A DNA stretch of 64,000 nucleotides from Chelonoidis abingdonii. Taxonomy: Eukaryota > Chordata > Testudines > Testudinidae. The DNA is taken from assembly GCF_003597395.2 (NCBI RefSeq), contig NC_133777.1, positions 10,310,886 through 10,374,885 of the forward strand. Reading direction: 5' to 3'. The notes below the pieces were generated by a model. That model saw only the letters and a program-made list of their open reading frames with translations. It did no database searches and was not told the DNA's origin. The translations under genes were made by a program, and so were the position numbers. Of the stretch, positions 1 through 14,900 are shown in pieces. Each line of letters opens with the position of its first letter. Within the stretch, counting starts at the first letter, position 1.

Positions 1-430
1 TTAATATTCATTAAGCATAGTCATGCAAAGTCTGAATGCTTTAAAAATTCCTCTGCATGTTTTCTTGGCCTCTGCTCCTTGGCAAAGGGCAAACTCTGTG
101 CTCAGTGGTCTGATTAATAGAGAGAGGTTTTGAATGCAGGGCCTGGAGCAAAGGAGCGGCTGCTCATTGTCACTACATCCAAAAGGTATCAAATTATATC
201 AGATCCAATAAAAATAACCCCTTCTCCATAGCCATTCTGACAGTGAGCTGGGCTTTGTTCAGCTTTCAAAACATTAACAAATATCCCACCCTTCTCCTAC
301 TTTCCAACTGCAATCTCACTTTCTCTTCTTTCTCTTCTACTGTCTGTCTGTGTCTTTCTTCTCCGCACCCCTTTGTTTCTCTCTTTCTCTCTATCCTACT
401 GTGCTATATCTCTAAACCTTGTCCCCTCAG
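1..430 (+). other. CARD11 intron, partial
   Basis: The window begins inside an intron. Positions 300-430 are a long pyrimidine-rich tract (TTTCTC, CTGTCTGTCTG) running into the acceptor of the first exon. I see no gene or recognisable repeat. Confidence 0.8.
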
Positions 431-583
431 GCTGGCAAACGTAGCTTGCCAGATTCAGACAAAGCCATCTTGGATATCTTGGAGCATGACCGTAAGGAGG
501 CGCTAGAGGACCGCCAGGAGCTGGTCAACAAGATTTTTTATCTGCAGGAGGAGATCCGTCATGTGGAGGATCTGAGAGACAAG
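431..583 (+). CDS. CARD11: CARD11 coiled-coil exon (first in window)
   Basis: 51 whole codons, phase 0 to 0, beginning [20 protein letters not shown] and ending VEDLRDK. A pyrimidine-rich tract ending ccctcag precedes it and gtgaga follows. Heptad-like, charged sequence belongs to the long coiled coil that mediates oligomerisation and that the linker holds in check in resting cells. Nearly identical to human except in the segment [14 protein letters not shown]. Confidence 0.95.
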
Positions 584-3500
584 GTGAGAGAAAGACAGGA
601 CTGAAAGAGTGGGACCAGATCTCTTTGAGGGATCTCTGATTGCGATAGCCAGTGATACCTGCAGGTGACTGCTGATGGAGAAGTGCAGTAGCAATTTGGT
701 TCGGTCCTCACTTCCCATCCTAAACTGTTCACATGAATCTGTCTAGGGTCATCCAGACAGGTCAGGTGCAATTCCTTCAAACCAATTATTTTTCATATAG
801 ACAACATTCACTGCTGTGGGAGTAATTTACAACAAGGCCCCATCAGCATCAGCTTGGACTGCAGCAGTCTGAGCTTCCTCACAGCCATGCCTTTTCAGCA
901 CGGAGCTACACTCTAGCCATATGTGTCTATGTCTTATGTAAGCAAATGAATAGGTTAGTGCACACCTGGAGGTAAACAGGAATCTCTTCTTTGCAGCAGG
1001 GTAGCCCTCCCAATTACTTTGATGTACTCCTTTTATTGATTACTCTTTGTCATTTGCAGTATCTTGAGGAGAAAGAAGACCTGGAATTAAAGTGCTCAAC
1101 TCTGGGGAAAGACTGTGAGATGTACAAGCACCGTATGACCACTGTGATGATACAGCTCGAGGAGGTGGAGAAGGAGCGAGACCAGGTATGTCACATTTGA
1201 AGTGGGGGAAGTAACAGTGAAAAATTGGATCTTCTCTTTCTTCTGTTTCTGTTGGAAGCCATCTCTGGGAATTGAAGGTAATTGGACCCAAAGTGTCACT
1301 ATATTTGTTACATATAGTGGTTGGTATAAAAAAATAAACACTTACTAGATAGTGGCATTTGCAATACTGCTGTTATCTACTAGTCAAAGCATAGGGAGAT
1401 TCTTTGAGGTTCTGTGGCAGCTCCCAATGAGTGTTAACTTTTTAATGGCAACACAGTAGGCTGCTTATTAGTGTCAAGGGTTTTGGTTAGCACTCTGCAA
1501 CATTTGCTGCCAATAAAAGTTGTCAGCCATCATCATCTTCATTAATTGTATTACTATAGTGCACAGAGGTCCCAAACATTGTGCTAGGAGCTGTACAAAC
1601 ACCCAATAAGAGACAGTCCCTGTCCCAAAGACTGTGCAATCTAAATTAAGATGAGAAGCCATGTGGTGCACATGGGTAAGCAGTGTTTTCCTTCCTCTGC
1701 AGGCATTTCGTTCCCGAGATGAGGCACAGACCCAGTACTCACAGTGCTTGATTGAGAAGGACAAGTACAGGAAGCAGATCCGTGAGCTGGAGGAGAAGAA
1801 CGATGAACTTCGGATCGAGGCAGTCCGGAAGGAGGCTTGCATTGTTAATCTGGAATGCAAACTCCGACGACTCTCTAAGGAGAACTGTCATGACCAGGTA
1901 GGCGCAGGGAGAGCTAGCTCTGCTCTCTTCCCTTCATGGCTCTGTCTCAGTTACAGCATGACGTAGAAGAGGATGGGATTTTATTTTTATTCCCGCTGTG
2001 AGCAGCAATGCTAGACTGAAAAAAGCAGTTGAGGGAAGTTTCTTTTTCATTCAACTTCAATGGAGTGAGAAGCCCTCCAGGGCTAAGGGGTGGAACTTGT
2101 CTCTACCACCCACATAGTCTCTCAGAGACTGGCAGTTCACTTCTGCTGAGCCTTGACACTAAATGGAAGAGGACGAAATGTAGAGGGTGGATTGCTTGCA
2201 TAATGGGGAAGGAAACTCCTAACTCTTTCTGAGGAGCAAGTTCTAATGAAGTTTGCAAATAGGTAAACTGGTTACAGGCCATGAACTAATGCTAAAGACG
2301 AACAGAAATTTCTGTGAATTTCAGTTTCAGTCTCTAGTTTGAGACCTGAACCACAATCTATTTGGTCAACAGACAGTGGCTGAACCACTTGAACTACAGG
2401 TATGTGGCCTAAACACCATGACAACTGAGAATGCAGGCTCACTTGATCCACAGGCAGCCCTGCCAGATGCACTAAAGGGAGGCCACAGAAGTGGTGGTAA
2501 GCTTTTGGCAGTAGCCTTCAGCAAAAGGTCACTAAAATCTCTCTTTTATCTCTAGAGTTTACCAAGGAATCTGCCAGTTACCATTATTTCCCAGACCTTT
2601 GGTGCTCCTGGCCCCAAAGCCAATGGTCAGGAGGCAGATGACTCCTCCACCTCTGAAGAGTCAGCAGAAGACAATAAATTCTTCCTCTTTGATCAGTCTC
2701 GACTTAAGAGACGAATGAACCTGAAGGGAATCCAGGTGTGTCCCAATCTGAGGCCAGAATTGTGTTGTTCAGATGGGTTGTGGAGGAGATACAGTCAGGC
2801 TTTGGGGGTGGCGGGGGAAGCAATCAGGTTTCGCGGGACAATTGCTGCACCCTTTTCCTCCTTCCCTATGCTCTCCATACTCATGATGCTCATTTATATT
2901 CTCACTGTGGCTTCAATAAAATGGATCTTTGCCTCCTTAATAGTAGTGAAAAAAGTACATCTTGAAAATTGGTTTAATGCCCTGAGCCCAGTATGTGTGG
3001 AATGGCTGATGGAAAATGCAGCTCTGATGGAAAAGCTGGCATCGTCTGGAAGGAACAGTCGGAAGAAATGAGCAAAATTAGCTGGCTAATTCAGAATTAC
3101 ATGAAGCATATCCTACCCATTCAAATATAAGTGGCAGCATGACTGAGGTCCTTGTCTGCCCTGACTACTGGGCTGCCTGTGGCTGCCATTGCATGCATGA
3201 ATTGTAAAAACCTACCATCTGAAATTGGTGTAGAATGTCTGAGCTGCTCTTTCTCTGTGTCCCCATCTGAATTCTCTCTGCCTTTCTTAACCTTTCTGAG
3301 CCCCGGCTGTTTTTATTGCCGGGAGCAGTAGAAGTCCATTTTTTCTTTTTACCTGGCAAAGGGAGGCTTCTTGTATGAGCAGCCTGTTTAAAGCAGTCAC
3401 AAGAGACCAACTTCATCTTTTGTCATTCCCTTTGCAGAATATGGGAACTGCAGTGCATTTGGTGTTTAAATAACTCTTCTCCAGGCCCTGTTTGATGAGG

Positions 3501-6500
3501 GCACATAGGCTCTGCAGTGTGACAGAGGGGAAGGAAGGGAGGTGTCTGTTTTACAGTGAATGTGACACATATCCTGAGTTGGCTTGATTTCTGTCTTCTT
3601 TCTTTCAGCTACCACGAGCTAAATCCCCCATCAATACAAGCAAAGCATCAGATTTTCAAGGTGAGAGAGAGCACCAGCGTCCCTATTGCCTATCTCAGTC
3701 TGTCTCACCTAGTCCATCTGCGTCAGTTTGTTCTAACAAACGTGCCAACAGGGCGAACTCAGAACTAAACCCGAGAGACCCAAGCAGCAGTCTTCTTTTG
3801 CACTAAATGATGTTAATCGTCATTTCAAATTGACGAGAGGCTGTCTGATCATTCTTTCCATCCATGGTCACTCTATAGACTGCTTTACCTGTCCCATAGA
3901 CGGTCTCAGCTTTCTAGCTACTTTTAACTGGTATCTGCTATCTGATTATAATTTTAAAAGGGACAAAATTAGACCTACTTTAAAGATCATCACACCATTC
4001 TCCTGCTTCTGAATATTGACGGAATCTTTGAGTAGGAAGGGCCCCAATCTACTGGGTCATCTAAACGGTCCCCTTATCTGTTGGCAAGCTGGAGTCCATT
4101 TTTATCTCTAATCCCCTGTTGATATTTATTTGTACATATCCATCAGGTTAGCTGTAATCTCACCAAATTATCATGTGTGTCTTGGCTGTCTGAAATTTCC
4201 TAGTGCCCTGCATTTAACTAACAAACACTTAACAAAAAGAATGGTTTGAGCAGGGAATATGTGCATTATTTGTTATGTGCAGGCAGCATGCTCAGCATTG
4301 TACTGAGTAGAATGGTAGAAGGTAGAAGAAGAGATTGTCACTGCTCCATGCCTACATGTTAAGCAGACAATCAGTAGAGTTCAGGCACATAGTATGTTAA
4401 ATAGGCAGATGGATTAATCTCCACCCATGGAGCAGATGACCAGCTCCAGCTCATTTAAGTTTTTATGTAAATAAGACATTTCTTTAACTGGTGGATTAAT
4501 GTTTATGAATCTCATAGGAGAAATATGTTTTAAAGAGAGAGTTGAATGAGGGGCTCCCCAGAAGTGTGCACATTCCTGCTTTAGCACATCTCCCAACAGG
4601 GAAGGGTGATGGAATCAGAAGGCAAAGGAGAGCTTCCTCAATCTCCCATTCAGTAAAGAGAACGAAGGGGCAGACAGAAGATAAACCCGAATGGGAGGAA
4701 AATCCTACATGTTGGAAATGTGAGGAAGAGTTTATACTAAAGAGGATCTAATATAAATATCTCTGCTGTCTGTCTCCCTCTCTGCCTTTGCCTTTGTCTC
4801 TGTCATTTGTGAGCACAGCAGTCAGAGCACAGGATGAAGATGGGGCTGATGCCAGCAGCAGCCGCACAGACACCAGTTCCTCCAATCCTGTTTCCATCAA
4901 TAACTCAGTCAGCAGCTGTGAAGTTGGCAAAATTGTAAGGACCCTTTGGGTGCCCCTTGTTTGTCTGTGACCTTCCTTATAATGTGATTCAAAGCTCCCA
5001 CAACCCAGCACTAGTTCTGCACTAGCAGCCCAGCTGCGATCAAACTCAGGGCCCTGTGATGAGCTCCCTAACCCTTTTTACTGGCATTTTATTAGAACCA
5101 TGTTATTAACCTTTCCCAAAATCACATAACTGGCTTATGTTTATTTAAATATATTTCAACCGGACTTCACAGGGTATTTACAGCCTCTCCATATCTCATC
5201 TCTCCATTTAACACTTAGTGTAGGAGGTGGAGGCATTTCTTCAAAGGCTGCTTTGTAATTGATTTTAGTGGAACATTTGAAATTGTATTGGAGTTTTTCA
5301 TGCCCTTCATGTCCATAAGCAGCAATGGGTCAGAGAAGGGGCGCAGCTAGCAGCTGGTAATTTCTGCACACACTAACCAATCCGTTTCTGCAGTAGCCCC
5401 ATAATCTCCCAAGGCAGACATGCCATTATACACAATGTGAGCACTGGCACAGCAAGGATAGTTAGAGAGAATGATTTTGCAGAGTGTTGATAAAAGATCT
5501 GATGAAGAACAAAACACCTTTGCAGGAGCACTGTAAGAAATGCTGCCCCCAGGAAATTAAAAACTATAGCCTAGACTAGCCAGTGCGGGACCCTCTGCCA
5601 CTCATAATAAGCTCAGCTGCCTTTATAGGGATACCCTTGGACTGTTAGTCAGATGCACTGATGAATTACACTGTCTTGATTATAGTGCAGTTTAGAATAG
5701 TGTATGAACTGGTGTTATTAGTTTATTTAGAATGAGCAGACATGTATTTTCCTTCTTTTTCTGTATCATCTGGTACATGTATTCACAATGCAACATATGT
5801 CCCACTTAACAAGGTTAAAGCTAAAAGTCTGCAATGAATCAGCCACTTGCTTTGCCACATAAGACCGTATCATGTCTATACCCAACATGTGCACACACAC
5901 ACACACACACACAACAGTTGGAACATACAGACATGTGCTCATGTGCATGGGACCCTGTGACCGTGGAGTGAGTTTGTCCTACTCCATGTTAGATGTAGAC
6001 TAGCAGTAACGCACCAACATTGACGACTTTTCAAATGAGAAATGCATATGACACTTACCATGGATTTTCTTTCTTTCTTTTTAAAATAAAAGCAAACCCT
6101 GAGAAATCGCAACCACAGTATCATGTCCACCACTCCAGAACCTCCAGGAAATGACTCAATAGTCCGACGGTGCAAAGAAGACGCTCCTCATTGCAGGTGG
6201 GTAGCTGTGTTGGTGAAAGATGGGTAGAAAACGCAGTTAAGGCTAGAGAACTAACTGTGCCTCCTACCCCTTTCAGTCCTTCCCAAGAGCACCCCTCAGG
6301 TGACTGGCCTGGCTTCCTACACCTCATTCTGGGTGGAATCCCGTGGTCCAGCCAGACTCAGACTGGATGCATGACTCCCTGCCATGTTAGTGACACAAGC
6401 CCAGCTTGGTTTTGGCCTCTGTAAGAATTTCCCTTGGGGAGCCTGTGACAAGCATATGTCTGCAGTGATACAGAAACAGCATCATCAGAACAAAGCTTTC

Positions 6501-8895
6501 TTTATTCCTTTTTCAAAGGTGCGAAGTACATTGAACCCAAAACAATAAAAAGCCCCTACATGCATGGGTAGGATGGCCACTCACACATTCCTGGAGTAGG
6601 GGACATTCTGGTACTTCTAGGAACGGCATGGGCCTGCCCTCGCTGGCATGACCCTACCCCTCTTGTTGTGACCTCACGTGCATGGTGCGGGCCAGGTTAC
6701 ACCACATAGGGGTGCCATTTTGAAGAGTGTGCCATCCTGCTCCTGCTGGCATGACTTCTCTCACACAGTGCATGCGACATCACACTGGCAGTGCACTCTT
6801 CATTACGGCGTCTCTCATCTGATACCAGACAAAACTATGTGTGATTTAGTCTCAGTACTGACTGGGGGACAACGATTTAGAAAAGCAGGACTGTCTGGTT
6901 TAAAACCAGATGAATGGCCTGCTTATGCATGGCTATCATTACATCTTTGTAAATTCCCCTCAGCCCAGCTCTCTCCATCTCTGGCAGGGTGGAACAGACT
7001 GACCGTGCTGCAGTTTCTACTCTGTTTGCTAGCCTGATAGCTTTTCACTGACACGCTGTGAGCAGCCTCTCCTAGCTCCCCCAACCCTCTGCCCTTTTCT
7101 AAGGTCTTTGAGGGGAGGGTCCCCCTTGATTCCAGGCTTTAACCTTGGGAAGAGTAATCCATTCCAGTCTGGATGGAGCCAGGTATGGGGGTATTCCCCA
7201 ACAAACCTTATCGGTGTCATTGTTTTACCAGTCCTTCTTGGTTCCTTTAATTAAACTCCATAGGAAGTACCTCCATCATAACCAAACACACAGAAGCCTG
7301 CACCATATTCATTGCAAATAGTACAGATACTGCTGATCGGCAGTTTAAGTTCAAACCTCCTTTTAAAATAAAGAAAGCAGAAGTCCTGGAACCTGACCCT
7401 GATATGTGTTTGTATTGGATTGTAGCACCCCAACTGCTATTATTGTTGTCACATCAAATATTGGTATTTTATGAGGAAATGCAAAACATTGATGTTCAGG
7501 ACACACAGTGGAAATTTTTTTAAACTTTATTTTTATTATTTTTATATAAAATATAAACATATAATGCAACAAAACATATATCAGTGCGTGCACAACATGG
7601 AAATACCATATAAATAACACAATTCAGTGTTTATTATTTGTAAAACCTGGAAGAAACAAACCAACCAACCAACACAAACCTGAACCCATAGAGGTCATGC
7701 CGGCATTAATTTTTAAATGACTATCTAGATAAATAAGTAAGAACATAACCTGTGAGTACTGGGGACTAATATATCCTGAACTGCTAACGATGCAATAGTT
7801 TCATGTGTGACCAATTTTTTCCAAGCATTTCTATTAGACAGAGTCATTTTTTCCATTAATGCAGTAGCGGAGAGCTCACTAAGCCAGTTTGTGTATGAGG
7901 GAGGAATTGCAGATTTCCATTTTCTCAAAAGAACTCTTTTGGTTATTAAAATAGTTACTGCAATCGATTTCTTCTTGTTAACTGGTAATACCAACTCATC
8001 CAGCACTCCTAAAATAAGTGGAAATTTTAAAAAGGGGGAAATACAGAAGTTAAGGTTCTTTCTAAAATGTTTACTTTGGTACATTGCACAAAAGTAGCAT
8101 TTTGAGTTCTATTTTTCTTCTTCAGATCTAGCGTATTACATTTTTGGTTGTTTCATTACATGTTTACTGTAAAATGTACAACAAGTTGCCGTAGGTACTT
8201 AATTTTTCACATTTCCTGACTCTCTTTGATTTAACTGGGCCCTCTTTAAGTTGTGCTGTTGTGGGGGCCAGAGGGTGGCATGTGATCGCTGTTTTTGTAA
8301 AGGCAAAGGAGAGAGAATAGGCAATAGACTGCGCTTTGGTAACATTAACACAGAAATGGTCCCAAAGAGGTTCTGAAGTTCACACCTCATTGAGGTAAAT
8401 GGGGTGGAAGAGGAAGCAGAGTTCACATCTCTTTGAGACAGTTTTCACATGGCTGAGCTAAGAGGAGAGAGCAGCCCGTATGTGTACAAAGTGTTGGCTG
8501 TGTGTCAGCATGTGAAAAAGAGAGACGTTTAGGCCACTGCGTTGGGCTGCTCCAGTTTTGGATACCAAGGCTGAGACAGCTTGGCTCTAGTTTTCAGAGG
8601 AGCAGAGCCCTTGTGCATTTGAAGTCACTAGGAGCAGAGGGTGCAGCACCTGTTAAAATCAGAACCAATGTATCTCAACTGGGCACCCACAATCAGTGGC
8701 CATTTTTGAAAATTTGTCTCAGTTTTTTTAAATGAAAACTTAAAATTTGCAGAGTGCAGTGAAAACTATAATGCCATCTTAAAAATCATGGTGTTGCCAT
8801 GTTTGCAAACCTTTGGACCCATGACTGTCTCCAGTTCCAGATGTTAAGGCGCTGGGGCTTTTTTTTGCTGTTGTTTGTTGGTTTGTTTTTGGAGC

Positions 8896-8930
<35 letters not shown>

Positions 8931-11900
8931 CTCTTGCATTTCCTTCATGCAAGCTGTTCCAGCAGCACATCCTGTTTCTGTCTGGCAAGACAGATGTGCA
9001 TAGTGTCCAGCAGAGCAGAGGTGTAGCCTTTTTCTGCTGAGTCAAAAATCTTCACAAACGTCCCTGGAGCATGCTCAGAAGTAATATTTCCATAGCTTAC
9101 AACTTTGTGATTAGCCTGCCAAGCTTTTTTCAAACTTGTTCATTTCATGGACAGACTCAAAAACTATTTACATGGTACGTTTCAGGTTTCACCGTTCAGC
9201 TGTTTTTGAGTTATCTGTGTGAAAATGAATTGAGGCAATTTATGATAGTGGGGAACAGTGGTTGGGTCTATTTCCCCCTGCAGCATCACATAATTTAAAA
9301 TGAGTTGAATTGATTTTCCCCAAAGGTTCTGCAAAAATTCCCTTTTCACCTTGGATCAAGTGGAGAAAATGTCAGCCTCAAAGGCGAGAATGCGGGGTTA
9401 TCATTTAAACCAATTTGCAGTCTTACCTGCAGCATTTGCCATAACCAAGCTGCTCTAGATAGTTAACCAATTGGATCACTCAGTTGGCTGGACACAGTTG
9501 TAATAACTGGGCCTACACATTTACCTTAATTGTGAGTTCAATGGCAAAAAGTGAACGAAAGTTCATAAAATGTCACAATAACCTATAACAACAAATGTTG
9601 GGGAGAAAAGATGCGATAGGGAGACAGAATGAATTAGTCTAAAGAAAAGGGCCTTCTAATATAATTCAAGGACTGTTAAGATCATGCCTGGTAAACAAGA
9701 GAAGTGTATGACTGGAAATTAATGAACCAAAGTTGATGTGTTGGAAATTAGGCCTAATTGGTGGATAGAATAATGAGGGGATGGGCTATTCTGCCCATCA
9801 TTCCCTTTTGGGGTCCTTAAGAGACTTTGGGGGTGGCGGGGTAAGCTGGCTACCATAAAGCTCGCTGATCAAAAGACGGGAGATAGCCTCACCATCATGG
9901 CTACCTCCCCCCCCATTTCCTTTATCATCCTATCCTGAAGCTGAGGCGATGTATCTTACTGATTTCAACGGGATTTGGACTGGGACAATGGTTGTAGAGT
10001 GGGAGGTTCTGCACGTAGCCGGGTACACCCAGACATCCCTCTGTTTTCACCAGACATTTCATTGTCAAAGGTCCCTCAGAAAGACCCGTGCAGCTGTGAT
10101 AATACTGCAAGTGCACTTCAAAGGTATAACCAAAATAAATCATTTGTATTCCTCTACTTGAAGTCCTTCCCTTACATTTTGGACGCAGTGTGGAATAAAG
10201 CACTTTGCAGTCTGAAGCAGGTATTCTGCGTGCACTGTATCAAAGTGTTCAAAAGAAAAACTGAAATAGTAAGTGCAGATCAACCAGTTCAGGCCACCAG
10301 AGACCACAGTTTCCTTCCACCTGTCAGAACCTTCATTACCTCTCTGTTAACACTTCTTCCTTCTGAAACTTCCTGCTGCTTCCCACGCCTCTGTCTCCTC
10401 CACAGACCTCTCTAGATAATGATTCCTATGCAGCCTTCCTGTTTCTTCCCTGTGCCACATCTGTAAAGCTTAGTCTGTTGGCGCTGTCCTGCTGTTTCAT
10501 CTGCCACCTCCAACACCTTCCTCCATCACAGAGCTTCCTCTGTCACTGTCAGAGCCTACCAATACCTGCTGAATTTTGAAAAGTGAAAGTTTCTCTCTTT
10601 GTTTTTTAATTCCAGCCTAACTGAGGAGGACAATGACAGCTTTTGCTATGATACTTTGGAACTAGATGGTAAGTAAGGGGAGGTTACAACTCCGTAACCT
10701 TAGCTATGAGCCATGATCATGCTTCCTTAACTCCCCAGATTCAGATACTAACCACCAACCCCTATGATCACATAAAGGTGTAACACCTCCTGAGTGTGGT
10801 GTTCTGTCCCATCTAATGACACTGAGACCACTTAGAGAGAGATTAATGAGTCTGCTAAAGCCTTAGCGAACAGCCATGTGGCTTTTAGCTCCTGCAGTAG
10901 AGGTTCATGCATTTAGCTCCTGAGGTTTGCTCCTGGGATATGTTGGTGTTACACAGGGTTGGAGGAAGGAGGATACATGATATACACTGGTTTTCCATTA
11001 TCACAGGCAGAACTGGGATAGGAGAGGAATACCTCACATTCACTGACCTCCATTAACGCAGGTAGAACCTCAGCAGGGATATAAAGGACTCCCACCCTCA
11101 CACCTTTTGGAAAGTGTAACAATTAAGACCAAATCAATCCACACAAGATCTTCTTTTTTTCATATGGAGTAGACCCCGGTAGGTGAGAAGTGGGAATGAG
11201 CCGAAGCTCTGTGCTGGGTTCTGCCAAATCCGGGGACTGTAATAAATTAATAAGTAAGATGGGACACAGAAGCACAAGAAAAAGCCCAGGTTTGGGCTTC
11301 AGAAGAGGAAAAGCAAGGTGGTGATTAGTGATGAGAAGGAGAGAGGAGCTAATGCTTGAAGAAGTGGTGTTAGGGAGGTATTTGATTTGGAGGAGAGAGA
11401 GGGCATTTGGCTGGTGAGGGCTAGGTGACCGTTCCAGGCTTAATAGTCAGCATGACAGAAATATGAAGCTGAGAGTGACCGAATAGACTTTGGATGAGGG
11501 GGATTTTCATTCCTACCTCCAGGGCTGGTGGATCCCATTCCCCGCTCTCAATCAAAATAATATGTCTCTCCCCCATCGCCCTGCCCCAGGTTTGCCCTGG
11601 GATCAGCTATGCTTGCACCTTTCCCCAGTCTCTGTTTCCTCATGGCATCTGGAATTCCTTCTGATTTTTGTGTTCTTTTTCAGATGACAGTCATGACAGA
11701 TACTCTCATGGAGCCCCCTCAGTGCACTCCTCGTCGTCCTCTCACCAGTCTGAAGGCATGGAAGCCTATGACCTTGAGCACGTCAGCTCCATTTTTAGGA
11801 AGTTCTCTCTGGAAAGGTATTTTGGGGATGCTGTTTTATTTGCCCAAGGCTGATCTGGGGTAGAAAGGCTTGCAATCTTTAAATGCAAGATATTAGATCA

Positions 11901-14900
11901 CTCCATGAATATCAGAGGATGGGATATCGTATGACACGGTGATACCACAATGTTGCATGGGCAGTTCGCTTCCTTTTGCCCTCATGTCACAGTGCAGCAA
12001 CACGACATGTTATGTTGGGATCATTTAGCCTTCAAACTGAGGCTGTGATTGACTATCATGACTATCTCAGAAAAATCAGGAAAGTGATCTGAAGAAAGCA
12101 GCTTCATCCTAGTGACCTTGTTGTTTCACTGCTGCTGGTTACTAGACACTGTGCCATTATACATCTGAGGCTGTTCAGTCTTGTTTCAGCATTTAGGAGG
12201 TGCCCAGATGCTGCTCTCTAGTATAACTTATGTAATATTGTAGCAGAAAGGACAGATTTCTCGGGGGTCATTAGATCCTAGTGCTTGATAAATGTAGAAT
12301 GCTCATTTGCATGCCCGCTCCCTCCCCACATTTGTCCTGAGTGGAGAATTTCTATTTTGATCCCAGACTAGTTGAGAGAAGCTGAGAACTGCATTGTCTA
12401 AGCTGTTGATTTGTTTCATGAACACAGACCTTTCCGTCCTTCTGTGACATCTGTTGGTCGCATTAAGAACTCCTGCCACACTATCCAGCGCGTCACACTG
12501 AATGGAGACAGCCTCAACTCAGAAATCACTCTGCTGGGGGGGAATGACAAAGGAAGCTTTATCAACTCTGTCAAGCTGGGATCCCTAGCAGAGAAAGCAG
12601 GCCTCCGGGAGGGACATCAGCTGCTTCTGGTGAGCATTAAACAAACCAACACACAGTGTGTGCTTATTGCACTAAACCCCTTTGTTTCTTTTTTCTTCTT
12701 TTCATTATCTAGTAATGACAAAACATGAGCATCTCTGCAGCCAATATTCCTACATCTTTAGATCCAATTGGGAATCCTGCTGAGCGCATCTGGAAGTGGG
12801 GGTATTTGTGGGCTTCCCAGACACCTGCACAATTACAGCTTACAATGACTTCAGCTGGAAGAAGCTGGGACAGGAGTGACTGCTCCCTCCTTTTACACCC
12901 TTCCTTATAGTGATACCCCTTGGAAAAGACTAGCATGGGAGTGGCTGTGAGCTTTCCCTGTCACCTCTGTCTTGTGTGTTTGCTTGTTTGTTTGTTTTGT
13001 CTTGTTCAGTTTGTAGAGGCTGGTAGGAGGCAGTGTGCTGTGAGAAAAACAGAGCCCTGATTAGGCAGCCAGACAGTCAGCCAGCAGCACAGGTGCAGCA
13101 AACTGAGCTGTAAACAGGGGAGTTTGAGTGGGAGTTTGTAAAGGGAGTATAAGGGTAGGGATGTGTGGTCTTCTGATTTTGATCTCGTGTTTGTGTGTTT
13201 GGGTCTCGTGTTTGTTTGTTTTTTCCTTGACAGGAATTTAGGCAGGAAAGCTATGGCAGGTACAGAGGCAGCAGTGGTAGTGAGCCAAGCCATGGAAGAG
13301 ACAATGAAGATGACCGGATGTGGAAGCTGTGGGATGTACATGATCCTACAGCGGGTACCTGAAAAAAAAATTGTTTCTATGAAGTTCCACTTGATAGAGC
13401 TGATGGAAGAGAAGATCTGAAGCATGGAGATGTGAGTGAAGTATGGTGGAGTTTTGAGGGGGATTTGAGCAGATGATGGAGCAAAGGCAAGAGGAGGCTG
13501 AAGGGAAAAGTCAAGACTTGCAGAGGCAAGCTGGACTGAAAGGAGTCAGAGCAGAGCCTGATGGGTGAGGAGAGTGATCAGTGGAAGCATGTGACTACAA
13601 GAACCAGGCTGAAGAAAAGACTGGCTGTTGAAGGAGAAATAGAGCTCAGGAACAGGTTTGCTGAGTTGGAAAATGAAGAAGGGGCACAGCAGGCTGTAAC
13701 TGAAGCAGGGAGGGCAAGGAAGAAGAGAAGAGTGGCTAGTCCTACAAGAAAAGGGGAAGAGTCAATGGAGATAGCCAGAATTCAGAGCCCTAGCAGGATG
13801 CAGGATGACTTGCAGAAGATTGTAAGGGAGAACAGAAGACAAGAGGACTCACAGCCAGAAAGAACAGGAGGAAGATCAGAGAATCACACCATTACCAGGA
13901 AAAGACAGGTCTACATGTTTGGGGACTCCCTACTTAAAAAAACAGACTGGCCTGTCACCAGAGCTGAACCAGAGAACAGAAGGATGTGTTGTCTGCCAGA
14001 AGCTAAGATATGGGTTGTGGACTTCAGGCTAAAGAGGATCCTAATGGAAGCAGAAAAGAATCCACTGATTATCCTTCATGTGGGAACAAATGACACAGCT
14101 AGATTCTCACTGGAACATATATGGAAATGGAGGCTCATGCGATGATCAGAGGGATTTTGCCTGTCCCTAGAGGATGAGAATAAAGGCAAGACAAAGTTAT
14201 GATGATCAACAGATGGCTCAAGCAGTGGTGTTGTAAGGAGGACTTTGGGATGTTTGACCATTGGGAGTCATTCGTGGACAGAAGAAAGTTCTCAGAGGAT
14301 GGACTCCACCTGAGTAGGAGGGGAAATAGATTTCTGGGATGGAGGTTGGCACAACTCATTAAAAGAGCTGTAAACTAGGAACTCAGGGGGAGTTGGTGGG
14401 AGAAGCTCATCTAATCTCCATGTCTGATTTTAACATTAAGAGGAAGGAAAATCAAGTAAGAATGGACACAGCAATGGAGAAAGGAATGGCTAATATAGTT
14501 CCTATTTTTTTAAAAAGTGGGTGGAAGTAATCCAGGAAACTACAGACCTGTTAGTGTGACCTCAATTGTATGCAAGGTCTTGGAACAAATTTTGAAAGAG
14601 AAAGTAGTTAAAGATATAGAGATGAATGGTAATCAGGATAAAATACAACATGGTTTTACAAATGGTAGATCTTACCAGACCAGCCTGATTTCCTTCTTTG
14701 AGAAGATAACTGACTTTCTAGACAAAAGAAATGCAGTAGATCTAATCTATCTGGATTTCAATAGAGCATTTGATACAGTTCCGTATGGAAAATTATTAGG
14801 TAAATTGGAGAAGATGGGGATTAATATGAGAGTTGGATAAGGAACTGGTTAAAGGGGAGATGACAACAACATGTCATACTGTCGGGCTGGAGGGAAGTTA

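Noticed and set aside
9975..10415. 146-codon plus-strand frame in a CARD11 intron
   Set aside because: No splice-compatible borders in phase with CARD11 and no homology that I can see; CARD11 is complete without it.
13006..13425. 139-codon minus-strand frame
   Set aside because: It is antisense to the 5' region of a CR1 LINE. A similar antisense frame appears over the second CR1 copy near 53457-54011.
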